NCBI RefSeq assembly: GCF_042429765.1
Contig: NZ_JBHLZU010000032.1
Span: forward strand, 124,001 to 188,000
DNA length: 64,000 bases
DNA from: Allokutzneria oryzae
Lineage (GTDB): Bacteria; Actinomycetota; Actinomycetes; Mycobacteriales; Pseudonocardiaceae
Reading direction: 5' to 3'
The notes under the pieces were generated by a model. That model saw nothing but the letters and a program-made list of their open reading frames with translations. It did no database searches and was not told the origin of the DNA. Below are positions 47,321 through 55,253 of the stretch, in pieces. Position 1 is the stretch's first letter. Each line of letters starts with the position of its first letter. The position numbers and the translations under genes are program-made.

Positions 47321-48678
47321 ACACCGTTGCCGCAGGCGACCTGTGCCGGCTCACGGTCGCCACGCCCAACGGCAGCGCGGATCTCGCGGTGCCGGTAGGC
47401 GTCCCCGTCGCGCTGCTGCTGCCGACGCTCGTCCGGCACGCCGACCCCGAACTGGCCCACCGCGGCCCCTGGGTGTTGCAGCGCCTGGGGGAGCCACCGC
47501 TGGACGAGAACGACACCCCCGCCGGGCTCGGGCTGCGCGACGGCGACGTCGTGCACCTGCGCCCGAGCGAGCTGGCCATGCCCGCGATGGACTTCGACGA
47601 CGTTGTGGACGGGGTCGGCGCCGCGATCAGGGATCGTCCCGACCAGTGGCTGCCCGGCATGACCCGCGTGTTGTTCCTCGGCCTCGCCGGGATCGCCCTG
47701 CTCGCAGCTCTGGCCGGTCTGCTGGTTCCTGGGCCGTCGGCGTTGCGCGCGGTGCTCGCGGGCGTTGTCGCGCTGCTCCTCGTCGTCGGAGGCACCGTGT
47801 GCTCACGGGCGCTCGGCGACGGCAGGACCGGCGTCGTGCTGGGCGTCGCCGCACTGCCTTTCGCCGCTCTGGCCGCAGCGTTGGTGTTCGGCTCCGGTCA
47901 CATCGGCCCCACCGTGCTGCTCGCGGGTTCGGCCGCGACCCTGGCCGCCGCGCTGGCGTGGGTCGGTGTCGGCACCGCCGTCCCGGTCTTCCTCGGAGCG
48001 ACCACCGCGACGGGATGTGCCGCGCTCGCCGGGCTTCTCCTGGTGTGGCCGGGATTGTCCGGCGCACAGGCCGCGGCAGCCGTGGCCACGGTCGCCTTCG
48101 CCGTGAGCATCAGGACCCCGAACCTCGCCGCACGCATGGTGCGGCTGCGGCTGCCGCAACTGCCCACCAGCGCACAGGACCTGGACGAGGACATCGAGCC
48201 GGTCGGAGAGCGGGCAGTGCTCGACGGCGCCGCGCTGGCCGACCGGTACGTCTCGGCCCTGTTCGTCGCGGCGGGAGCGGTGTGCACCGCGAGTTTTGCC
48301 GTGCTGGTGACAGAACCGGCCTGGGCGCCGAGATGCCTCGTCGCAGTGTTGTGTGCCGCGCTGTTGTTGCGGTCGCGGGTGCTCGTCAGCGCGTGGCAGC
48401 GGCTCGCCGCGGTGCTTCCCGGCGTGCTCGGTCTCGCGCTGCTGCTGGTCGCGTTGGTCGCCGTCTCGGGCCTGGTGTGGCGAGTCGTGTTGCTGGTCGG
48501 TGCCGTCGTGGTCGCCGGTCTGTTCGTGGCGGGAGCCCGGCGGCTGCCGGGGCGGCGGCTGCTGCCGATCTGGGGTCGCGCCGCCGACCTGTCCGAGACC
48601 GTGCTGACCATCGCCGTCGTGCCGCTCGCGCTCACCGTGCTGAACGTGTTCGCGCTCGTGCGTTCGCTGGCCGGATAG
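47317..48678 (+). CDS. eccD: EccD, type VII secretion membrane channel component
   Basis: A 453-residue integral membrane protein. Residues 1-90 form the ubiquitin-like cytosolic domain (DLCRLTVATPNGSADLAVPV, then GLRDGDVVHLRP). The remainder has about eleven hydrophobic helices, the EccD pattern; EccD dimers build the core of the inner membrane pore. The ATG overlaps the eccC stop by four bases (ATGA), showing translational coupling. Length is normal for the family. Confidence 0.92.
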   Translation: MNTVAAGDLCRLTVATPNGSADLAVPVGVPVALLLPTLVRHADPELAHRGPWVLQRLGEPPLDENDTPAGLGLRDGDVVHLRPSELAMPAMDFDDVVDGVGAAIRDRPDQWLPGMTRVLFLGLAGIALLAALAGLLVPGPSALRAVLAGVVALLLVVGGTVCSRALGDGRTGVVLGVAALPFAALAAALVFGSGHIGPTVLLAGSAATLAAALAWVGVGTAVPVFLGATTATGCAALAGLLLVWPGLSGAQAAAAVATVAFAVSIRTPNLAARMVRLRLPQLPTSAQDLDEDIEPVGERAVLDGAALADRYVSALFVAAGAVCTASFAVLVTEPAWAPRCLVAVLCAALLLRSRVLVSAWQRLAAVLPGVLGLALLLVALVAVSGLVWRVVLLVGAVVVAGLFVAGARRLPGRRLLPIWGRAADLSETVLTIAVVPLALTVLNVFALVRSLAG

Positions 48679-48687
48679 GGGAGCGGG

Positions 48688-50109
48688 ATGCAGAACAAGC
48701 GCGATCAGCTGCACGCGCACCAGTTCCTGGTCGGCAGGATGGTCGCCGCGCTGGTCAGAGGTGAGCCGGACCTCCAGGAGTCGCCGCTGCGCCGAGCCGG
48801 GTCCGGCACGGTGATCGGGGTCGTCGTCGCGCTCCTGCTCAGCGTGGGCTTCGGGCTCTACGGCCTTGTGGCGCCGGGTGGCAGCACCGCGTGGCAGCAA
48901 CCGGGGACGATCATCGTCGAGCAGGAGACGGGCACCAGGTACCTTTACCTCGACGGCACGTTGCGCCCGACGCTGAACTACGCCTCCGCCAAGCTCGCCG
49001 TCACGGGTGCGGGCCGGCCGATGACGAGCGTGTCGCGCAACTCCCTGGCGGGCACGCAACACGGCAGACCTGTGGGGATCCCGGGTGCACCTGACGCGAT
49101 ACCCACCCCGGCGAACCTGTCCGCCGATCCGTGGCTGGTGTGCGCCACCGAGGAGGAACAACCCAACGGCAGCACCAAACCCGGAACGCTGCTGACAGTG
49201 GCCGGTGGGCCCGCGAGCACGCCCGTGCCGCACGACAACGCGGTCCTGGTCCGCAGCACGGACGGCGCGAACTACCTGGTGTGGCGGGACGAGCGGCTGC
49301 GGGTGACCGACCGCGCTGCCTTGGTGGCCCTGGGTTTCAGCAGCGCGCAGCCGCTCGTCGTCGATCCCTCCTGGCTGAACTCGTTGCGGGCGGGACCCGA
49401 CCTGGTGGCCACGATGCCGGAGGGCACCGGCTCGCCGGGCCTCGCCGTCGGCGGCCAGCAGACGAGGGTCGGCCAGGTGTTCGAGGTGCGGCTCACCGGC
49501 GACCGGAAGGACTTCTACCTGATGCGCGCGGACGGACTCGCGGGGATCTCCCAGACCGAGGCGGCGCTGCTGCTCGCCAGGGCCGAGACCGCCGCCGCGT
49601 ACCCGGGCGCAGCGGCCCGGCCGTTGCCGATGACCGCGGGCCAGCTCGACAAGGCGCAGTGGTCGGCGGCGAAGGCCACGGAGGGCCGGCTTCCCGCCAT
49701 CCCACCGTCCTCAATGGATGATCAGCTCACCGGCGGGCGCACGCTCTGCCTCGCCATGACGTTCACCGAACGCGGGCAGCACGGCCGGTTGGTCACCGTG
49801 GACCGCGAGGCCGTCGCCACCGCCGGAGTGCGCGCGGGCGGCGACGGCAGGACGGCCGACCGGGTGCTCGTCCCGCCCGGCGGCGGCGCGCTGGTCTCCG
49901 CGCAGTCCGGCCCCGGCACGGCCACCGGCTCGACCTACCTGATCACCGATCTCGGAGTTCTGTTCCCGTTGCCCAGCAACGAGGTCGTGAACGAGCTCGG
50001 CTACAGCGGGGTGGCCCCGCTGCCCGTTCCGACCACCGTCCTGGCGTTCCTGCCGACCGGCCCGGTGCTCGATCCGGTCGCCGCGCGCAAGGAATGGGGG
50101 CCGCGATGA
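48688..50109 (+). CDS. eccB: EccB, type VII secretion membrane protein
   Basis: A 473-residue EccB. The conserved beginning (RDQLHAHQFLVGRMVAALVRGEPD) is cytosolic, a single membrane helix lies at about 41-62, and a large extracytoplasmic repeat domain follows. EccB links the inner membrane complex to the cell-envelope side. The start follows eccD by nine bases with GGGGAGCGGG upstream. The stop overlaps the next gene by four bases. Cysteines near 151 and 351 could form the disulphide seen in EccB proteins. Confidence 0.92.
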   Translation: MQNKRDQLHAHQFLVGRMVAALVRGEPDLQESPLRRAGSGTVIGVVVALLLSVGFGLYGLVAPGGSTAWQQPGTIIVEQETGTRYLYLDGTLRPTLNYASAKLAVTGAGRPMTSVSRNSLAGTQHGRPVGIPGAPDAIPTPANLSADPWLVCATEEEQPNGSTKPGTLLTVAGGPASTPVPHDNAVLVRSTDGANYLVWRDERLRVTDRAALVALGFSSAQPLVVDPSWLNSLRAGPDLVATMPEGTGSPGLAVGGQQTRVGQVFEVRLTGDRKDFYLMRADGLAGISQTEAALLLARAETAAAYPGAAARPLPMTAGQLDKAQWSAAKATEGRLPAIPPSSMDDQLTGGRTLCLAMTFTERGQHGRLVTVDREAVATAGVRAGGDGRTADRVLVPPGGGALVSAQSGPGTATGSTYLITDLGVLFPLPSNEVVNELGYSGVAPLPVPTTVLAFLPTGPVLDPVAARKEWGPR

Positions 50110-52118
50110 AGACCCTGTGGCGCCGTCGTTCCCAGGCCCCTGAGGCTCCCGGTCTCGGCGCCTCTGCCGTCGGAGCGGCGCTGGTCGTGCACCCCGGCGG
50201 CGGCCCGAGCCGTCCGACGCTCGCGCTCGCCGCCGCCCTTCCCGCTGATCCGGAACGGCTCGTGGTCGTGGTGGAGCCGCCGAGGGTGGGCGACGGCCTG
50301 TTCTGGGAGGCGCTCGCCGGGGTGCTCGCGGGCCGGGGCCCGGTGCGCCTGGTGCTGCCGGGCGCTGCGGGGGGCGCGAACCCACCGGCTCGCTGGCTCG
50401 CCGACCGGCTGGGCACCGAGGTCCTCGCCCCGGAGGGCCGGGTGGTGACGGTGCCGGGTGGCTCGGTGTTCGTGGCGGGCGGCCGGTGGCTGCGCCTGCG
50501 CCCCGGAGCCCCGCCGCTGCCCCTCGGCAGCCGGTTTCCGGTACCGCGGTGGGAGATCGGCCCTGTGCGGCCGTCACTGGGGCAGGCGTTCGTCGAGCAG
50601 ATCCCCGCCGGGCTGTGGCTGCGGCCGCAACCGCCGGGTGGGCTGACCGGGCAGGTCTTCGCGTTGCCTTGCCTGCCCGACGTGCTCACTGTCGTGGTCG
50701 GCGACCCTGGTCGTCCGCCGGTGTGGGCCGAGGACGTCCGGGCGCTGCTCACCGCGATCCCCGCGGCGCTCCGTCCGGCCGTGCGGTTGGCGGGACTGGG
50801 AGACGACGGGCCGGGGCAGGACCTGGCCGATCGGCTCGGGGCCGCGGTGACGAGCTGGACCGGCCTGCCGGTCGCCTCCCGTGGCGGTGTGGACGTCGTC
50901 GCCGTGGATCGTGACGGTCGCCCGGCGTGGCGGCCGTTCGCCACCGTCCTGCGGCACTTTCCCGGCGGAGGTGAGCCGAAGGTGGTGCGCTATCGGTCAC
51001 CTGCTGCCGGGCTCGTCGAACGACAGCCGGGCGTGTTCGCGTTCGCGGACGGAGTCGTCGCCGAGGTCGTCGAGTCCGGGCTGTGGGTGCGTGAGGACTC
51101 CCAACCCGGTGCCCCGCAAAAGGTTCGTGCGCTTCCGTTGGATCGGCAGTGGGCGAGGGTGACCGTCGCACCTGGGCTGGAAGACGCCGCTATCGCGCTT
51201 GTCTCCCGGTTGGACCCGCTGACCCGGGCCGGTGTGCGGTTGGTGTTCACCGACTCCGACGGCGCAGCGCGGCACTCGCCGGTCAGGCGCGACGACTGCC
51301 CGACGATCGTGCTGCCCGCCGTTGCGGTGACCGCCGCTGAAGCCGTTCCGTTGCCCCCCGCACCGGAGCCGGTGGTGGTGCGGATCGAACCGGACCACCG
51401 CAGCACTCAGGCCGAGCGCGAGTGGATGCGCCGTTCGCTCGGTGCACGCTACGACCACTACGCGAACGCGGTGCAGCGCCTGCTGGCGGAGAGGCCGGGG
51501 CTGCGCGGTGCGGGTGGCGGTCACGCAGACGCCGTGGTGGCCGATCTCGTCGCCGTTCAGGTCTTCGCCTCCGCCAAGGAGCAGCCGCTCGACGACGCGT
51601 TGCGGGCGGGCGATCTGGACAAGCTGCACCCGTATGCGGCCTGTGTCGTCTCCGGTCTGCGGAGGCTGCCCCGGTTCCGGGGGCCGGTGTGGTGCGGCGG
51701 CCTCGCCGACGGCAGTCCGCGGCGCGTCGGTGCGGAGTGCGCCGAACCGGGGTTCGTCAACGCGGTGGCCACCCCGGCGGTCGAGCTGCCCGGCGCGGAG
51801 GAGGTCGTGCTGTGGTCGGTGACCGGACGCCGGGCAGGCGACCTGTGGACCGACCCCGGGGCGGAACGTCACCGGGTGGTGTTCGCCCCCGGGAGCAGGT
51901 TCCGGGTCCTGGACGTGGTCGAACCCGCCGACGGCCATCCGCGCCGGGTGCTGCTGCGGGAGCTGGTCGCCACGGAAACCGTTGCGGCACAGGAAGAACA
52001 AGACCGAAACGCGCTCGAAGGGCTGCGGGCGGAGGTCGGCCGCAGGGACGCGGCCGAGGACCGGGCGGCGCTGGCGAACCCGGCGAGCTTCGCGAGGGCG
52101 TTCCCGGTCAGCCCGTGA
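50106..52118 (+). CDS. T7SS-locus protein with C-terminal degenerate ADP-ribosyltransferase-like domain
   Basis: A 670-residue protein coupled to eccB by ATGA. The first 480 residues are soluble alpha/beta sequence without membrane helices, so it is not a typical EccE although it holds the usual place of that gene. Residues about 498-608 resemble the bacterial ART fold: LPRFRGPVW, AEPGFVNA, WSVTGRRAGDL and VVFAPGSRFRVLDV align with the second ART-like domain of the giant protein (LPVHRGEVY, TEPGFTVA, TSTTGRDTAPL, VLPPNSRFLV). The ExE glutamates are replaced by Arg-x-Arg, so catalysis is unlikely. It may use the fold for binding. Its end overlaps the convergent eccA gene by 11 bases. Confidence 0.65.
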   Translation: MKTLWRRRSQAPEAPGLGASAVGAALVVHPGGGPSRPTLALAAALPADPERLVVVVEPPRVGDGLFWEALAGVLAGRGPVRLVLPGAAGGANPPARWLADRLGTEVLAPEGRVVTVPGGSVFVAGGRWLRLRPGAPPLPLGSRFPVPRWEIGPVRPSLGQAFVEQIPAGLWLRPQPPGGLTGQVFALPCLPDVLTVVVGDPGRPPVWAEDVRALLTAIPAALRPAVRLAGLGDDGPGQDLADRLGAAVTSWTGLPVASRGGVDVVAVDRDGRPAWRPFATVLRHFPGGGEPKVVRYRSPAAGLVERQPGVFAFADGVVAEVVESGLWVREDSQPGAPQKVRALPLDRQWARVTVAPGLEDAAIALVSRLDPLTRAGVRLVFTDSDGAARHSPVRRDDCPTIVLPAVAVTAAEAVPLPPAPEPVVVRIEPDHRSTQAEREWMRRSLGARYDHYANAVQRLLAERPGLRGAGGGHADAVVADLVAVQVFASAKEQPLDDALRAGDLDKLHPYAACVVSGLRRLPRFRGPVWCGGLADGSPRRVGAECAEPGFVNAVATPAVELPGAEEVVLWSVTGRRAGDLWTDPGAERHRVVFAPGSRFRVLDVVEPADGHPRRVLLRELVATETVAAQEEQDRNALEGLRAEVGRRDAAEDRAALANPASFARAFPVSP

Positions 52119-54429
52119 CGTCCAGGTCCTCGGGACGCAGGTCGGTCAGCTCGGCCACCGACACCTCGGCCAGGTCCGCCAGGCGGGTGGCCTGCCGGTC
52201 GATCATCGCCTCGAAGGTCTTGCGCGCGGTGCGCCCGTTGCCGAAGTCCGCGCCCCTGGGCAAGGCGTCGAAGTAGCCGGTGAGGGCCGCCCTGGTGTCG
52301 TCGGCGAGCAGGTAGCCGTGCTTGTCCGCGATCTGGCCGACGATCGTGACCAGCTCGGCGGAGGTGTAGTCGGCGAAGGTGATCGTGCGGGTGAACCGGG
52401 ACGCCAGGCCCGGGTTGGACGAGAGGAAGCCCGACATCTGCTCGGAATACCCTGCGGCGATGACCACCAGGTCGTCGCGGTGGTCCTCCATCAGCTTCAC
52501 CAGGGTGTCGATGGCCTCCTGGCCGAAGTCCGGGCCGCTGCCCGCCGTGCTCGCCGACAGCGTGTACGCCTCGTCGATGAACAGCACCCCACCCAGCGCC
52601 TTGGTCACCGCCTCGGTCGTCTTGATCGCTGTGGCGCCGACGTACTGGGCCACCAGGTCGGCCCGGGCAACCTCGACGAGATGCCCCTGCCGCAGCACAC
52701 CCAGCTCGGCCAGGACGCTGCCGTAGAGACGGGCCACGGTGGTCTTGCCGGTGCCGGGCGAACCCGCGAACACCAGGTGCCTGCTCATCGGCGGCGCGGG
52801 CAGCCCCAGTTCCGTGCGCCGCCGGGCCATCTTGTTGAGGTTCACCAGCGCGGTCACGTCCTGCTTGACCCCGGCGAGCCCGGTCAGCCCGTGCAGCTCG
52901 ACGAGAGCGTCCTCGGTGGCTTCGACCGTCTTCTGCGCCGGTGCGCGAACCTCGGCCGCGCGGACCGGAACCTGGTGGGACACACGGTCTCCGGTTACCG
53001 GTTCGCCGTTGACCCGGCAGTGCTCCAGCCGCAGCCGCCCACCTTCGTCAACCCGCACGCCCGCGCCACCGCAGTCCTTGACCTCCACCCGGACCAGCGC
53101 GAGCTCACCGTTCGGTTCGACCACCGCGCCGGGCTCCTCGGTTTCGGCGAGCACGCTGTCCCGCAGCGCCACGCTCCCGTCGGCGACGTGGACGCCGGGG
53201 CCGGCGGTGCGCGTGGTTCGCACCTCGCCGAAGGTCGGTGCTGCTCCTTCATCGACCCGGACTCCAGCCCCGCCGGCGTCGACGATCTCCACCTGGTCGA
53301 AGCGGCCCTGTGCGCGCCCGCCGACTCGAACGGCGTCACCACCACACCCGCTGACCAGCAGCTTGCGCAACACCGGGCGGGCCTCGGAATGGACCTCCAC
53401 GGCCGGACCCCGCACATCGAGCACGTCGAGACGGTCGAACTCCGCCGTTGACCCCTCGGCCAGCACCACGCCGTGGCCGTCGCGGACGGTGGTGTGCCGG
53501 AAGTCCGGCCTGCTCGCGCCGCCGACCGCGACACCCGCTCCGCCGCAGTCGGTGATCTCGCAGTTCTCGAAGACACCGCGCGAACGGCCGCCGACGCGGA
53601 TCCCACCGGCTTCGGCGCGGGTGACCCGCAACGAGGTGACCAGCGGGTCGGCGCCGTCACCGACCACCATGCCCGTGCCCGCGACGCCGGTGACCGAGCA
53701 GTCCCGCACGGTGGTCCTCGTCCTGGTGGTCAGGTGGAAACCGGCGTCGGCGCAGTCGCGCACCCGGACCCGCAGCAGTGACGGGCCGCTGTCGTCGGCG
53801 AGGGCGACCGCCGGTTTGCCCACGGCGTAGATCTCGCAGTCCTCCACCCGCCCCACGGCGTGCCCGGTGGCGTAGACGCCGTTGCCGTCGCCGTTGCGCA
53901 GCACGCTCCGCCGGACCACCAGGTTGCCGCGCTCGGCCAGGACGATGGCCGAGGTCTTCAGCTCCTCGATGACGCAGTCCTCGACCACGCCGGGGCTGCT
54001 GGAGGTGCTCATCACCCCCGCGCCGCCGGGGTTGGTCACCCGGCACTCCCGCATGGCCACCGAACCGCTTTCCCGCGCCAGCACGGCGGTCCAGCCCCGC
54101 GTGGTGATCTCGCACCCGTCGAGGGTGAGCTGTCCATTGTGGACGTCCACGGCGGGCAGGTCCCCGTCTCCGCCGTGGATGGTCAGCCCGTCGAGCTTGG
54201 CCCCAGCCGCCCCGGAGACCACGGCGCTGCCCTGCCACGAGCCGAGCGTGACCGTGCCCGGACCGCCGTGGGCGCGGATGGTGACCGTCCGGGACAGCAC
54301 CAGGTTCTCCTCGTACCGGCCCGGCCACACCGTGATCAGCGCGCCCTCGGGCGCGGCGGCCACCGCGTCGCCGATCGTGCGGTAGCCGGTCTGCTGGTCG
54401 CGCGAGACCGCGAACAGGGGCGGCGTCAT
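52108..54429 (-). CDS. eccA: EccA-like AAA+ ATPase with N-terminal parallel beta-helix
   Basis: About 773 residues. The C-terminal 280 residues are a CbxX/EccA AAA+ module: Walker A GSPGTGKTT, Walker B VLFIDEAYTL, sensor segment VVIAAGYSEQM and Arg-finger region PGLASRFTRTI. The first 500 residues are a right-handed parallel beta-helix of about 23-residue turns (DCGGAGVRVDEG and similar). EccA ATPases are cytosolic and act on ESX substrates or chaperones; the beta-helix may hold them. I choose the ATG at 54429 (MTPPLFAVSRDQQTG) because family members begin here; an ATG at 54477 has a better GAAGG site and would add 16 residues. It converges on the eccBCD operon. Confidence 0.85.
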   Translation of the reverse strand: MTPPLFAVSRDQQTGYRTIGDAVAAAPEGALITVWPGRYEENLVLSRTVTIRAHGGPGTVTLGSWQGSAVVSGAAGAKLDGLTIHGGDGDLPAVDVHNGQLTLDGCEITTRGWTAVLARESGSVAMRECRVTNPGGAGVMSTSSSPGVVEDCVIEELKTSAIVLAERGNLVVRRSVLRNGDGNGVYATGHAVGRVEDCEIYAVGKPAVALADDSGPSLLRVRVRDCADAGFHLTTRTRTTVRDCSVTGVAGTGMVVGDGADPLVTSLRVTRAEAGGIRVGGRSRGVFENCEITDCGGAGVAVGGASRPDFRHTTVRDGHGVVLAEGSTAEFDRLDVLDVRGPAVEVHSEARPVLRKLLVSGCGGDAVRVGGRAQGRFDQVEIVDAGGAGVRVDEGAAPTFGEVRTTRTAGPGVHVADGSVALRDSVLAETEEPGAVVEPNGELALVRVEVKDCGGAGVRVDEGGRLRLEHCRVNGEPVTGDRVSHQVPVRAAEVRAPAQKTVEATEDALVELHGLTGLAGVKQDVTALVNLNKMARRRTELGLPAPPMSRHLVFAGSPGTGKTTVARLYGSVLAELGVLRQGHLVEVARADLVAQYVGATAIKTTEAVTKALGGVLFIDEAYTLSASTAGSGPDFGQEAIDTLVKLMEDHRDDLVVIAAGYSEQMSGFLSSNPGLASRFTRTITFADYTSAELVTIVGQIADKHGYLLADDTRAALTGYFDALPRGADFGNGRTARKTFEAMIDRQATRLADLAEVSVAELTDLRPEDLDVTG

Positions 54430-54477
54430 GCCCCGGACGATACGACCGGTCTGCCGCAGCTCATCTGCGTCTCGCAT

Positions 54478-55253
54478 GACTCTGGACCTTCGACGGCGAA
54501 GTCCTGACTTTCGGCCACTGAGCCTTGCCTGCCGGGGAGGAAGGATCGATCTGGACGACGACCGTTGTCGTCAAGTTTCGGATCACTCGAAAGTGTTCTG
54601 CGTGGTCAAAGGCTGACTGTTGGTCCAGATTGTGCTGCCTTTCGTCCATATTTCGTGCGAGTGGGCAACTTGGGCCGGCCAACCTGCTGCAGCGGTCACC
54701 CTTGTGATTGCTTCAGGCGACCACGAGGCAGTGGATCTTTCCCAGTGACCCTCGATGGGGGCGCGATCAGGTCGTCGGAGTAGTGTCGTCGGAGTAGCAG
54801 AGACTCGCTCCGCCGGTACACGACCGGACGGCGTTGCTCGTCTCCGGCATGCTGCGGAAGGACGCCTCCGGCGAGGCACTCGCACCAACACCGGCGCATT
54901 GAGCCCGTTCAACCAGGCCGCCCTGGTCGTCCGCACACCGGCACGGGGATCAGCGCCGCTGGCCGCGAAGAGGACTGGCGACGGCCATCTCCGCACCCGA
55001 CGGCTGGCCCCCCTGGACCTTTCAGGTGCGGCTCTCGCACCCGTCGAGGGTGAGCTGTCCATTGTGGACGTCCACGGCGGCCACCGAGTTCCGGCTCATC
55101 CGCGCGTGACTGTGGACCTTTGGCGGTGAAGTCTGGCCTTCCGGTCAGCGCCAGCCGAGCGGGTGGTTCCGCCGCGTCCTGACTTCGAGCACTTCAGATG
55201 CATCAGTAGGATCTCGACGACCCATTCGTTCGGCCGCAAAAAGGGTTCAGGCG
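54478..55253. other. 776-base gap between divergent eccA and LAL regulator genes
   Basis: No gene that I can support. The frames here give Arg/Ser-rich sequence without recognisable motifs. It contains TTTCG-N7-CGAAA at 54576-54592, a tandem GTCGTCGGAGTAG repeat near 54771-54799, and fragments copied from the eccA 5' region (see the repeat at 55034). It probably holds both divergent promoters together with decayed duplicated DNA. Confidence 0.6.
55034..55080. repeat. 47-base copy of an internal eccA segment
   Basis: Identical over 47 bases to 54109-54155 inside the beta-helix part of eccA; the core is GAGGGTGAGCTGTCCATTGT. Nearby, 55107-55150 is a diverged copy of the 54478-54525 segment just upstream of eccA. 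Both matches are in the same orientation and order reversed relative to their source, so the non-coding gap seems to hold pieces of an old duplication. Confidence 0.75.

Noticed and set aside
50106..52118. Annotation as EccE
   Set aside because: No N-terminal membrane helices and no similarity I can see; only gene position suggests it.
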